From positions 1 to 37,763 of the forward strand of contig JADHXC010000018.1 in assembly GCA_016783135.1 (NCBI GenBank): a stretch of DNA of 37,763 nt. The letters run 5' to 3'. Shown piece by piece: positions 8,264-16,426 of the stretch. Below the pieces are notes generated by a model that made no database searches, was not told where the DNA came from, and saw nothing but the letters and a program-made list of their open reading frames with translations. The DNA is from Dehalococcoidales bacterium (lineage in GTDB: Bacteria > Chloroflexota > Dehalococcoidia > Dehalococcoidales > Fen-1064). The translations under genes were made by a program, and so were the position numbers. Position 1 is the first letter of the stretch. Every line of letters begins with the position of its first letter.

Positions 8264-9565
8264 TCATGTCGTTCTGCGGGTGGGACGAGGTATCATGAGG
8301 AAGCACACCCCGGAGAGGACAATCAGCACGATAAAGGAATAGAATGCCAGGCTGTAGCTCTGGGTAACGTCGTAGAGATAACCTGCCAGGAGTGGGGCCG
8401 ACACCGTACCGACTACGCTCAGCGACATAGTTATGCCGGAAATTGTAGCGTAATTCTTCCTGCCGAACAGGTCCGCTCGCAGTGCAAACGTCAATGGGAT
8501 AACACCACCATATCCCAGGCCGTATACGACCACGAAGAGATAGAGCAGCGGTAGGGTACTGGCGTTGATGAAGATGAATATTCCCACACCCTGAAGAATG
8601 CAAAGCAGAAACAGCAGCTTTTTCTTATCGAACCGGTCACCCAGCCAGCCAAAAACAAACCTGCCCGGAATACTCATCAGGACCATAAGTCCCAGCACGT
8701 TGGAAGCAGTCTGGTAGGGTATGCCGATGTCCATGAGATGAGGAATCTGGTGGACTACAATTGAGCTAAGGATGCAGGCTCTCAGCGTCATCGAGACAGA
8801 ATAGACCCAGAAAGCGCGTGTTCTCATCGCTTCACGGACAGTAAAACTAATGTCCTCCGGGTCCTCATCATCAGGATGGGCTTTGCTGAAACCCTGCTCT
8901 GCATCGGAAGCGAAACCGGTAGTCTTCCGGGATTCACCATCTGGTCGCAGCCCCATTTCCTCAGGGGTACTTCTGATAAGCAGGCTCAGCGGAAGGGGAA
9001 TGACCAGTGTTGCCGCGCCGATGATGACCGCCGCCAGTCTCCACCCGTACTGGATAATAAGCCAGGCAATCACAGGCACGAATACTGCCCCGCCGACCCC
9101 GTTTCCGCTGATAAGGAAGGAAAGGGCCCGGCTTCTCTTCCTGATAAACCATTTGGCCACGGCTGCTCCGGTGGCGTGGACATAGCCGATGTTGAAGCCC
9201 ATGGCAACAATCCCGAAGATAATATAGAGGCTGAGAGGGCTGTCCACCAGGTATAGCAGGATAAAACCGACGCCGGTTACCGTCACCCCGGCGAACAGCA
9301 TTTTCCGAGCGCCGAACCGGTCGGTGAGCCAACCGGCGATGGGTCCCTCGATTCCACCCTCAAGTCGGGATAGGGAAAAGACACCGGATAGCAGTGTTCT
9401 TGACCAGCCGAACTCGACCATCAGGGGATTGAAGAAGGTGCTGAACCCGTAGAAGAAGGTGCCGACACCGAAGGCATTGATGATGAAACCCACCCATACT
9501 ATCCACCACCCGTAGAATACCGACCTGCCTCTGGCTTTCACCTTACCTATGATGTCTGAACTCAA
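8264..9565 (-). CDS. MFS transporter (oxalate/formate- or monocarboxylate-type)
   Basis: A 433-residue membrane carrier with about 12 hydrophobic segments in two halves. The half-repeat motif G-x-L-x-D-R appears as 'GWLTDRFGARKM' after segment 2 and 'GWLGDRFDKKK' in the second half. The sequence resembles the OFA/monocarboxylate group of the major facilitator superfamily ('FYGWWIVWVGFIINAFGVG' at the N-terminus), so organic anion transport is likely. A charged loop of about 40 residues separates the halves. The start is a TTG preceded by GGAGAAG at a 7-base spacing; no ATG fits as well. A hairpin with a T-tract sits in the leader, so expression may be attenuated. Confidence 0.88.
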   Translation of the reverse strand: MSSDIIGKVKARGRSVFYGWWIVWVGFIINAFGVGTFFYGFSTFFNPLMVEFGWSRTLLSGVFSLSRLEGGIEGPIAGWLTDRFGARKMLFAGVTVTGVGFILLYLVDSPLSLYIIFGIVAMGFNIGYVHATGAAVAKWFIRKRSRALSFLISGNGVGGAVFVPVIAWLIIQYGWRLAAVIIGAATLVIPLPLSLLIRSTPEEMGLRPDGESRKTTGFASDAEQGFSKAHPDDEDPEDISFTVREAMRTRAFWVYSVSMTLRACILSSIVVHQIPHLMDIGIPYQTASNVLGLMVLMSIPGRFVFGWLGDRFDKKKLLFLLCILQGVGIFIFINASTLPLLYLFVVVYGLGYGGVIPLTFALRADLFGRKNYATISGITMSLSVVGTVSAPLLAGYLYDVTQSYSLAFYSFIVLIVLSGVCFLMIPRPTRRTT

Positions 9566-9585
9566 CGAGTTACTTCTCCAATATA

Positions 9586-9621
9586 GAAAAACCCGCTGGA
9601 AAGAAGACGGCTCCGGCGGGT
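9586..9621 (-). terminator. Intrinsic terminator or attenuator in the MFS leader
   Basis: On the minus strand ACCCGCCGGA (9612-9621) pairs with TCCAGCGGGT (9591-9600) over an 11-nt loop, with one G-U pair, and is followed by TTTTTC. It lies about 20 bases before the MFS start codon and about 200 bases past the threonine aldolase stop. It could end the upstream transcript or attenuate the MFS gene. Confidence 0.7.
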
Positions 9622-9699
9622 CATGTACCGCACTGCACCCGGTAACCGGTCCCCACTTGCCTGCATATTCATCACTGGCGTTCCGGTCTACCTGTAAGC

Positions 9700-9729
9700 A
9701 GTCTAGTGGGTTGTAGCCTTCATTGTCAA
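9700..9729 (-). promoter_or_regulatory. Sigma-70-type promoter of the MFS gene
   Basis: TTGACA (9724-9729) and TAGACT (9700-9705) on the minus strand are 18 bases apart. The predicted start near 9693 gives a leader of about 128 nt that contains the terminator hairpin at 9586-9621, the arrangement of an attenuated gene. Confidence 0.5.
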
Positions 9730-9824
9730 CAAACGTGACATAACAACCAGAGCAGTAGTAGTGTAATTCGACTCTTCTCGATTAAGCGGCAGTACCGTAA
9801 ACGATACGCGTTTTGTGAAGTTTC

Positions 9825-10865
9825 CTAACCCAGTTTCTTAGTGCATTGTTCGAAGCGGTCCAGGGCTTCATCGATATCGGCGGAGTCTACCATGCGGTGT
9901 GTTACCGCCCGGTAACGGTTGTTGCCCCGGTAGCCGAACTTAACACCCCGCGTGGCCATCTGGCGCATAAAATCAGCACCGGAAACAGTGAGGGCGGACT
10001 TAAACATGACAATGTTGCTCGGTACTTCCACACGGGGTACTGACAATCCGGGAATATTCTCCAGACCACGTGCCAGGCGGCGCGCGTTGGCGTGGTCCTC
10101 GGCGAGTCGATTCACCGTGGTCTGGAGTGCCACGATACCTGCGGCGGCAATAACCCCGGCCTGGCGCATCCCACCACCGACCATTTTACGCCACTTTCGG
10201 GCGCTTTCTATGAACTCTCTGGTGCCGCAGAGCATGGAACCCACCGGGGCGCTGAGTCCTTTGGAGAGGCAGAAAGAGACGGAGTCAACATCTCTGGCAA
10301 GGTCGCTGGCAGGTACGCCCAGGGCGATAGCGGCATTGAAGATACGCGCTCCATCGAGATGGACACGAATGTCGTGACCGTGAGCCAGCGAGACAACAGA
10401 AGATGTGAAATCGGGCGTCAGGACGGTACCGCCGCAGCGATTGTGGGTGTTTTCCAGGCACAGCAAGGCGGTCCGGGGGAAATGTATGTCCCTGCCGCGG
10501 ATGGCCTGCTCTATTGAGTTGAGGTCCATCCGGCCCTCGCTATCGTTAGGCACCGTGCGTAGCATGACTCCTCCCAGGGCGGATGCTCCGCCAACCTCGT
10601 ACCAGAAGATGTGGGCTTCGCTTCCAACGATAACCTCTTCTCCGGGGCGTGTCTGGGCCAGTATAGCGAGAAGATTGCCCATGGTACCGCTGGTGGTGAA
10701 CAGGGCTGCTTCCTTACCAATCATCTCGGACGTCATCTGCTCAAGCCGGTTTATGGTAGGGTCTTCCCCGTAGACGTCATCACCAAGGTCCGCCTCATAC
10801 ATGGCACGGCGCATCTCGTCTGTGGGGAGGGTTACGGTATCACTACGCAGGTCAATAACCTTCAC
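9825..10865 (-). CDS. ltaE: Low-specificity L-threonine aldolase
   Basis: A 346-residue PLP-dependent enzyme that splits L-threonine or L-allo-threonine into glycine and acetaldehyde. The N-terminus 'IDLRSDTVTLPTDEMRRAM' and 'GDDVYGEDPTINRLE' are family signatures. The PLP lysine is K202 in 'SFCLSKGLSAPVGS', with D171 and R174 ('LDGARIFNAAIALG') binding the cofactor ring and phosphate. The length matches the family. The start is a GTG six bases after AAAGGAGA. The gene is a single transcription unit with its own promoter at 10901-10929. The acetaldehyde product could feed the AOR-family enzyme, but that link is only a thought. Confidence 0.95.
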   Translation of the reverse strand: MKVIDLRSDTVTLPTDEMRRAMYEADLGDDVYGEDPTINRLEQMTSEMIGKEAALFTTSGTMGNLLAILAQTRPGEEVIVGSEAHIFWYEVGGASALGGVMLRTVPNDSEGRMDLNSIEQAIRGRDIHFPRTALLCLENTHNRCGGTVLTPDFTSSVVSLAHGHDIRVHLDGARIFNAAIALGVPASDLARDVDSVSFCLSKGLSAPVGSMLCGTREFIESARKWRKMVGGGMRQAGVIAAAGIVALQTTVNRLAEDHANARRLARGLENIPGLSVPRVEVPSNIVMFKSALTVSGADFMRQMATRGVKFGYRGNNRYRAVTHRMVDSADIDEALDRFEQCTKKLG

Positions 10866-10900
10866 TGAAATCTCCTTTCGTGCTGGTACACACAGAAACG

Positions 10901-10929
10901 AGTTTAATCTTCACCTGATAGATTGTCAA
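10901..10929 (-). promoter_or_regulatory. Sigma-70-type promoter of ltaE
   Basis: TTGACA (10924-10929) and TAAACT (10901-10906) on the minus strand with a 17-base spacer. The predicted start lies near 10894, about 30 nt before the GTG, with a good Shine-Dalgarno site between. Confidence 0.6.
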
Positions 10930-11138
10930 CGGGTCTTGTGCGGGTTCCGATGCATCAGCAGGGTGCTGAATAAGGAGAGTCCGGATAAGGAAAACCGCGA
11001 CAAAAATCCATTCACAGGTACAGGAGGTGCGGTTAGAATGAGAGTGTTCGCAGGTGTGACCGCCTTGCGTTTCTGGTAGATAACCACGTGGCAGGCCGGT
11101 ACTTGTGGGCTGAGAAGAAATCTGACAGAGGGGGATTC

Positions 11139-12599
11139 ATGGGACTTTCTCCGGGAAGACACGGTGTCATTGTCATTCATGGTATCAGCGATAACGAGCA
11201 ACGGGGAGAACTCCTGGCGGGTGTAACCAACTCACTGGCGGATTCCCTGCTGGAGTCGCCGGCAGGGCAGGGGACAGATTCGCCGGCATATCCGGTGATT
11301 AAACGGGAGATGGACATAACATCGGATCCGCCTTCGGCCACCCTGTACATCAGGGCACCGGACAGCACTGAAGCTACCTGGGTCTGCAAGGAGGCATTCT
11401 GGGCAGATGCCTTCCCGGCACCGTTGGCGTCTTCGGTGCTACGTTGGCTATGGCCGCAAATTGGCAGCCAGTTGAGGTATGCCTGGCGAGGTTTCTGGCG
11501 GGATCCGGCTAATAACGAGGAGTACCGTCCGGAGGGTCGTCAGGCACTCGGGAAATCCCACCGGAGGGCTTACGCTTTCACAAACTGTGTTTACCGAACG
11601 GAACTGCTCGCGATGGGTCTCTTGCTCCTACCACTCTCGGTTGTGGTGCCGGTGGCCCTCTTCTTCGTATGGCCTCTCTACTGGATGCCCCGGCTGCAAT
11701 TCCTGGCACGCTTTCTGGACTGGCTCCACAAGATGGACCCGTTCCTGAGCCGCAGTCTCGGAGATGTGAGGCGCTACATCGAGCATGGCATGTGGTCGGC
11801 GAGTGCCAGAGGAAGGCTGGAGAGTATCGTTATCGACATGCTGAATGATAAGTTCGGGGAGGTGGAGGATATCACTATCATAGCTCACTCCATGGGGGCT
11901 GTGGTGGCCTACGATGCCCTCGGGGAAGGTGGCAGGATTGCACAGGTGGTGGAGCAGTTGGGAGCCGGCGGGAAGCGGAAAAAGCTTACCTTTGTGAGTA
12001 TTGGTAGTGGAATCAACCAGGTCTTTCGTATGGTCCGGAAATCAAACCTGTATGCACGGATGCAGTTCAGTCGACCACTGGCCAGGCAGATAACCGGATT
12101 CGAGCCCGGTACCGGTCAGAAGTCCGCGTCCTTGCGGGAACGGTTCTTCTGGCTGGACATCTATGCCCGCTTCGACCCGGTGCCGGTGGGCGACCTTGAT
12201 GATGAAATCATCGAGCAGGCACAGGTCCACAAAGACCGGGTAAAACGGCGCAGGGTTATCAATCTGGATAATCCGGTGCGAGACCACAGCTACTACTGGA
12301 AGAACCATGCTCTGGTGATGCCCCGTATTGCCAGGGCCATAAACGGCGGTGCCGAGTACCCCTGGCCGGAAGCGGGCATTACCGACAAGAAGGTGAAACG
12401 GCATATTCAAGCGGTGGCTATGCTTGCTCTGCTGCGGTTGTCGATGGCCATCGTAGTAGTGGGGTGTCTGGTGATGGGTGGACTCACTCTGACCGGTGTA
12501 ATGACCATCCTGTCGTATGTGGTCTGGCTCTTCTTCGCCTTGCTTGCAGTTGGTGCCTATCAGGCTATCAGGTCTTCCCGGTTTGGTGACATCTCGTAG
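11139..12599 (+). CDS. Membrane-bound alpha/beta-hydrolase-fold protein
   Basis: A 486-residue protein of unknown function. It opens with a hydrolase strand and oxyanion region ('GVIVIHGISDNEQ', residues 9-21) and has a nucleophile elbow 'IIAHSMGAVVAYDAL' with S251. A long hydrophobic hairpin (residues 156-183) interrupts the fold, and one or two membrane spans lie near the C-terminus (about 425-475). The nucleophile elbow thus follows a large insertion. Lipase-like activity on membrane substrates is possible. The catalytic Asp/His cannot be fixed by eye; candidates are the Asp residues of 'YARFDPVPVGDLDDE' and the His of 'DHSYYWKNHALV'. I chose the ATG at 11139 because AGAGGGGG lies five bases ahead; an ATG at 11088 has no such site. 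No operon partner is evident. Confidence 0.8.
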   Translation: MGLSPGRHGVIVIHGISDNEQRGELLAGVTNSLADSLLESPAGQGTDSPAYPVIKREMDITSDPPSATLYIRAPDSTEATWVCKEAFWADAFPAPLASSVLRWLWPQIGSQLRYAWRGFWRDPANNEEYRPEGRQALGKSHRRAYAFTNCVYRTELLAMGLLLLPLSVVVPVALFFVWPLYWMPRLQFLARFLDWLHKMDPFLSRSLGDVRRYIEHGMWSASARGRLESIVIDMLNDKFGEVEDITIIAHSMGAVVAYDALGEGGRIAQVVEQLGAGGKRKKLTFVSIGSGINQVFRMVRKSNLYARMQFSRPLARQITGFEPGTGQKSASLRERFFWLDIYARFDPVPVGDLDDEIIEQAQVHKDRVKRRRVINLDNPVRDHSYYWKNHALVMPRIARAINGGAEYPWPEAGITDKKVKRHIQAVAMLALLRLSMAIVVVGCLVMGGLTLTGVMTILSYVVWLFFALLAVGAYQAIRSSRFGDIS

Positions 12600-12822
12600 C
12601 AGGAAGCGAAAAGAGACAGGTTGAAGCCAGTTTCCTTGACTGGGCCTTTCCGGCGTTATATGCTGGTATTAGTCTTGATGCACCGGACCGGGTTGCGACA
12701 CGCGAAAGCTCCTACAGTAATGAGGGTCCATTGATGACGCTTAATAGGAATCCAGTGTTCTGTCCATAAGGCGTGACGCAGAGCTGGCCTGGAAACTGTC
12801 GAGTCAGTTGGGGGTTGGAAAA

Positions 12823-14124
12823 GTGAATGCAAGGCAGGGAGAAAACTCGCGGTCATCACTGGCTTTCAACGTGATGGTCAAGCCGCGTGGTGCGATATGC
12901 AATCTTGACTGTCAGTACTGCTACTACCTGTGTAAAGAGCAGCTCTACCCCGATGGCGACTTCCGTATGGATGATGACGTGCTTGAGGCATTTACTCGCC
13001 AGTATATCAGGGCGCAGCAGGTACCGGAGGTGACCTTTGCCTGGCAGGGTGGTGAGCCGCTACTGGTAGGACTGGACTTCTTTGAGCGTGCGCTACAGCT
13101 CCAGCAGAAGTACAGTCGGCCGGGCATGATAATCAAGAATGTCGTGCAGACCAACGGGGTCCTCCTCGATGACGAGTGGTGCCGGTTCTTCAAGAGGTAT
13201 GACTTCCTTGTCGGTATCAGTATTGACGGCCCCCGTGAACTACACGATGCCTACCGGGTTGATAAAGGGGGCCAGCCGACCCTTGACCGGGTAATGGCCG
13301 GTGTGGAGTTTCTGAACAAGCACAATGTTGATTTCAACACGCTAACCTGTGTTCATGCCGCTAATGTTGATTACCCGCTCGAGGTGTACCGGTTCCTGCG
13401 GGGCAAGGCGAAGGCGCACTTCATGCAGTTCATTCCTATCGTCCTGAGGGACAACGAAACCGGTTTCCAGGAAGGAAATGCCCTGACGCCGCATTCGGTC
13501 ACGGGAAAGCAGTACGGTTCTTTCCTGAGGACTATCTTCGATGAGTGGGTCCGGCGCGATGTCGGGACGGTCTTCGTGCAGATATTCGATGTTGCCCTTG
13601 CTGCCTGGGCGGGAGAGAGCCCCGGTCTATGTGTCTTCGACGGGACCTGCGGCACCGCCATGGTACTGGAGCACAATGGTGACCTCTATTCGTGTGACCA
13701 TTTCGTGGAGCCGCGCTATTACCTGGGCAACATTATCCCGCGAGACCTTACTGAACTGGCAACGTCGGAGCAGCAGGTCCGGTTTGGTCTTGCCAAGCGT
13801 GATTCTCTGCCCGGGTACTGTCGTGAATGCAGTGTAAAGTTCATTTGTAACGGCGGTTGTCCCAAGAACCGTATTCTTTCCACACCGGAAGGTGAGTCGG
13901 GGCTGAACTACCTGTGTGAAGGATATCGGGACCTGTTCGCTCATATTGGACCGACGATGAAGTACATGGTCCAGGAGTTACAGGAAGGCCGCTCCCCGGC
14001 AAGCATAATGTACGTAATAGCACAGCAGGACGCTCTGCTCCATATGAGGTTCGCCACGGCACGGCGCAATGACCCCTGCCCCTGCGGCAGCGGACTTAAA
14101 TTCAAGAACTGCCACGGTCGGTAG
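12823..14124 (+). CDS. Radical SAM/SPASM protein of the anaerobic sulfatase-maturase type, with SEC-C tail
   Basis: A 433-residue relative of anSME (AslB/ChuR), which converts an active-site Cys or Ser of sulfatases to formylglycine. The radical SAM motif is C26-x3-C30-x2-C33 ('CNLDCQYCYY'). The SPASM region with seven or more cysteines follows 'CVFDGTCGTAMVLEHNGDLYSCDHF' and includes 'CRECSVKFICNGGCPKNR'. The end is a SEC-C zinc motif, 'RNDPCPCGSGLKFKNCHG', an addition not present in most anSMEs that I recall. The start is uncertain: GTG at 12823 and TTG at 12808 are both possible. No sulfatase gene lies in the window, so the substrate protein is elsewhere or of another kind. Confidence 0.88.
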   Translation: MNARQGENSRSSLAFNVMVKPRGAICNLDCQYCYYLCKEQLYPDGDFRMDDDVLEAFTRQYIRAQQVPEVTFAWQGGEPLLVGLDFFERALQLQQKYSRPGMIIKNVVQTNGVLLDDEWCRFFKRYDFLVGISIDGPRELHDAYRVDKGGQPTLDRVMAGVEFLNKHNVDFNTLTCVHAANVDYPLEVYRFLRGKAKAHFMQFIPIVLRDNETGFQEGNALTPHSVTGKQYGSFLRTIFDEWVRRDVGTVFVQIFDVALAAWAGESPGLCVFDGTCGTAMVLEHNGDLYSCDHFVEPRYYLGNIIPRDLTELATSEQQVRFGLAKRDSLPGYCRECSVKFICNGGCPKNRILSTPEGESGLNYLCEGYRDLFAHIGPTMKYMVQELQEGRSPASIMYVIAQQDALLHMRFATARRNDPCPCGSGLKFKNCHGR

Positions 14125-14332
14125 CGGCAGGTCTCCAGATCAGTAAACGAGGTGATGGCAGTAAGGTTGACCGTCCCACATCATGATTCGGATACCGGAC
14201 GAGATGCAGGGCAACACGCTGAAGAGCCCTTCTGTTCGGATGCTGCACAAGGACGGGAATTGCCAGTGATGAGACGATATTTCCAGAATACTTTGCGGTA
14301 TGCTCTGCATTACTTTCACTGAAGGAAGAAGT

Positions 14333-14668
14333 GTGAAAAAAACACGCAGGCCTATGATTGGTGGAATCCTGACAATAGTCTCTGGAGCTCTTGCTTCATT
14401 AGGGGCTGTCAACTATGCTGTTGGTCTTGGCAATATAAGCGGACTTGGTAAGGGAGATATACCTCCGTTTGTACCGAGCATTATCTTTGGAGTACCTGCT
14501 CTGTCAATTGTTATCGGGGTACTTGCTCTGGCAGGTGGGATTCTTGCCATGCAAAGAAAGAAGTGGAAATGGTCACTTGCCGGTTCAATTGCAGGTACAT
14601 TGTCGGTGCTTCCATTGGGAATACCGGCCATCATACTTATAGCTCTATCCAAAGACGAGTTTGAATAA
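14333..14668 (+). CDS. Small four-helix membrane protein, unknown function
   Basis: A 111-residue protein with an N-terminal basic stretch (VKKTRRPM) and about three or four hydrophobic segments (near residues 8-30, 45-70 and 78-103), rich in Gly, Ala, Ile and Leu, with 'MQRKKWKWS' between the last two. This is the look of DUF4064-like small membrane proteins. The GTG start is preceded by GAAGGAAG; an upstream ATG at 14300 has no ribosome binding site. Base composition is more AT-rich than in the neighbours. I know no function. Confidence 0.6.
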   Translation: MKKTRRPMIGGILTIVSGALASLGAVNYAVGLGNISGLGKGDIPPFVPSIIFGVPALSIVIGVLALAGGILAMQRKKWKWSLAGSIAGTLSVLPLGIPAIILIALSKDEFE

Positions 14669-14779
14669 TGTAGAATACTGCATCTGCAAAGCTCTGAGGC
14701 TAGACGTTGGCTATGATGTATATTGCTATCTCCGGAAGCCCCCTGAGCGCAGCCATTTACATGAAACACGCTCGGAAAT

Positions 14780-14809
14780 TTGACAACCGGCCTGTGGGTG
14801 TAGTATAAT
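14780..14809 (+). promoter_or_regulatory. Consensus sigma-70 promoter upstream of the MBL hydrolase
   Basis: TTGACA (14780-14785) and TATAAT (14804-14809), both perfect consensus, with an 18-base spacer. Transcription would start near 14816, giving a leader of about 160 nt before the ATG at 14977. Confidence 0.75.
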
Positions 14810-14830
14810 ATTGTTTAGTTGTGATGGTAG

Positions 14831-14862
14831 AAGGTCTCCTTTATGGAGGCCTTTCTTATTTT
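14831..14862 (+). terminator. Intrinsic terminator/attenuator just after the promoter
   Basis: AAGGTCTCC (14831-14839) pairs with GGAGGCCTT (14845-14853), with one G-U pair and a five-base loop, followed by the T-rich TCTTATTTTA. It begins only about 15 bases after the predicted transcription start. It could be an attenuator or the end of a very short RNA. Confidence 0.6.
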
Positions 14863-14976
14863 ATCGCACCTGCTGTGGTAATATACTGCTATTACAGTAT
14901 GCATCGGTTGGCTCGGTACTGGCTGCATCTGGTCCTATCCGGGCGGTGCATAGCTGCAAGACGGGAGGTTGGTGAA

Positions 14977-15615
14977 ATGCCAGTTGTTGCTGAAGACAGC
15001 AGTATCAAGATTGTGCAGCTTGATGTTGGTGGTGGAATGGTGTCCAATGCCTACATGCTCATGTGCCAGGAGACCAGGGATAGCGTTATCGTCGATGCTC
15101 CCGGAGATGCCGGTAAGATTCTGGAGCAGGCCAAGGGTACCAACCCCAGGTATATCCTGATAACACACAATCACTTCGACCACCTCGGTGCCCTTGCTCA
15201 GTTGCGTTCGCAGTTGCAGATTCCCGTGGCCGCTCATCCTCTGGATGCGGGACCGATCAATCCGGATATCCTGCTCAACGATGGCGATACCGTTTCCTTC
15301 GGCAGGATAGAACTCAAGGTACTGCATACACCGGGCCACACTCAGGGTGGTATTTGCTTCTATACCGATAAACACCTCGTATCCGGGGATACGCTATTCC
15401 CGGGGGGGCCGGGTAAGACGGGGTCGCCGGAGGCGTTCCGGCAGATAGTCGAGTCAATAACTGATAAGCTGCTGGTACTGCCGGACGATACCAAAGTGTA
15501 TTCGGGGCACGGTGACCCGACCGTGCTCAAGAAAGAAAAAGAAGAAATTGCCGTTTTCAAATCGCGGAGTCACCCTCCGGACCTGTGTGGTGATGTGCTC
15601 TGGCTGTCTTCTTAG
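14977..15615 (+). CDS. MBL-fold metallo-hydrolase (glyoxalase II-like)
   Basis: A 212-residue metallo-beta-lactamase-fold enzyme with a complete two-metal site: H64-x-H66-x-D68-H69 ('THNHFDHLGA'), H121 in 'HTPGHTQGG', D138 in 'VSGDTLFPGG' and H178 in 'VYSGHGDPT'. The group includes glyoxalase II-like thioesterases and other hydrolases; the short length and lack of an extra domain leave the substrate open. I chose the ATG at 14977, eight bases after GGGAGG, rather than upstream starts that would translate the promoter leader and its hairpin. The next gene is convergent. If the neighbouring thiol-like cluster is real, a thioesterase acting on its adducts would be a natural partner, but this is speculation. 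Confidence 0.9.
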   Translation: MPVVAEDSSIKIVQLDVGGGMVSNAYMLMCQETRDSVIVDAPGDAGKILEQAKGTNPRYILITHNHFDHLGALAQLRSQLQIPVAAHPLDAGPINPDILLNDGDTVSFGRIELKVLHTPGHTQGGICFYTDKHLVSGDTLFPGGPGKTGSPEAFRQIVESITDKLLVLPDDTKVYSGHGDPTVLKKEKEEIAVFKSRSHPPDLCGDVLWLSS

Positions 15616-15638
15616 TGACGGGTAATGGCGGAGTTGAC

Positions 15639-16340
15639 CTACCGCCAGAGCTCCTCACGGTGGAATGCCTCGGCCAGTTCGAATCCCGAGCCTTCCGACA
15701 TAAGGCGGTAGCGCTCTCTCATGCGTTGCTCCATCTCGGGGAAGCGGTCAGGGTTTATCTGGCTTTTATGACAGGCCAAGGCAGCCATCTTGATATCAAA
15801 GGTATCGGTGATATCAAGATGGTAGTTGGTGTCCGGTGAGCCCCACAGCAGGACCTCTCTGACCCGGTGTGGTTCGAAGCCCTGCTCGTGCAGGTCAGGA
15901 TAGGCATGGACGTCTCTGGCATAGGGAAAGATAGCATCCATGACTACCCGCCCGACAATCCGATGGTCCCTGTGCCAGATGTACTTCCGGTATGGGTCGG
16001 CGGTAACCACGGTATTCGGCCGGTACTTCCTAATCAGGCGTACGAGCTCCTTTCGGAACTCAGGCGTGTCTTCTAACCCCTGGTCCGGGTATCGCAGAAA
16101 TACCACCTCACGCACACCCAGTAACTCCGCCGCCGCCAGTTGCTCCTCCTCACGGGTCATGGCTAACTCTGCCGGGTCCAGGTCGGGGTCGCTGGTGCCC
16201 TTGTCCCCGTTGGTGCAGATGACGTATACAACGTCTTTGCCATCCCTCACCCAGTTAACCACCGTACCGGCCACGCCAAACTCGGCGTCGTCCGGATGTG
16301 GTGTGAACACTAATGCATGAACAGGTTCTACAGTATTCAT
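15639..16340 (-). CDS. LmbE/PIG-L family zinc deacetylase (MshB/BshB-like)
   Basis: A 233-residue zinc-dependent N-acetylglucosaminyl deacetylase. The metal motif H-P-D-D occurs in 'VFTPHPDDAEFG', and the third ligand region is 'IWHRDHRIVGRVV'. The family includes MshB (GlcNAc-inositol deacetylase of mycothiol synthesis), BshB (bacillithiol synthesis) and lipid-linked GlcNAc deacetylases. The ATG at 16340 lies five bases after GAGGAG; a longer frame reaching 16400 lacks a site. It is divergent from a double-GNAT gene and two genes away from an MshA-like glycosyltransferase, which points to a GlcNAc-containing small molecule or glycolipid. The substrate is not proven. Confidence 0.9.
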   Translation of the reverse strand: MNTVEPVHALVFTPHPDDAEFGVAGTVVNWVRDGKDVVYVICTNGDKGTSDPDLDPAELAMTREEEQLAAAELLGVREVVFLRYPDQGLEDTPEFRKELVRLIRKYRPNTVVTADPYRKYIWHRDHRIVGRVVMDAIFPYARDVHAYPDLHEQGFEPHRVREVLLWGSPDTNYHLDITDTFDIKMAALACHKSQINPDRFPEMEQRMRERYRLMSEGSGFELAEAFHREELWR

Positions 16341-16426
16341 AAATCTCCTCTGAACTGAGTACAAGCATATATTGTATAATATCCGGGGGAGCGGACACAA
16401 TTCTCACGAGGGGAGATTACTACGGA

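Noticed and set aside
9600-9690. T-box leader before the MFS gene
   Set aside because: The stretch GGGTGCAGTGCGGTAC only loosely recalls the T-box motif AGGGTGGAACCGCG, and the specifier stem is not seen.
15670-15690. AGTTCGAATCCCG, resembling a tRNA T-loop
   Set aside because: It lies inside the LmbE coding sequence. No acceptor, D or anticodon stems surround it.
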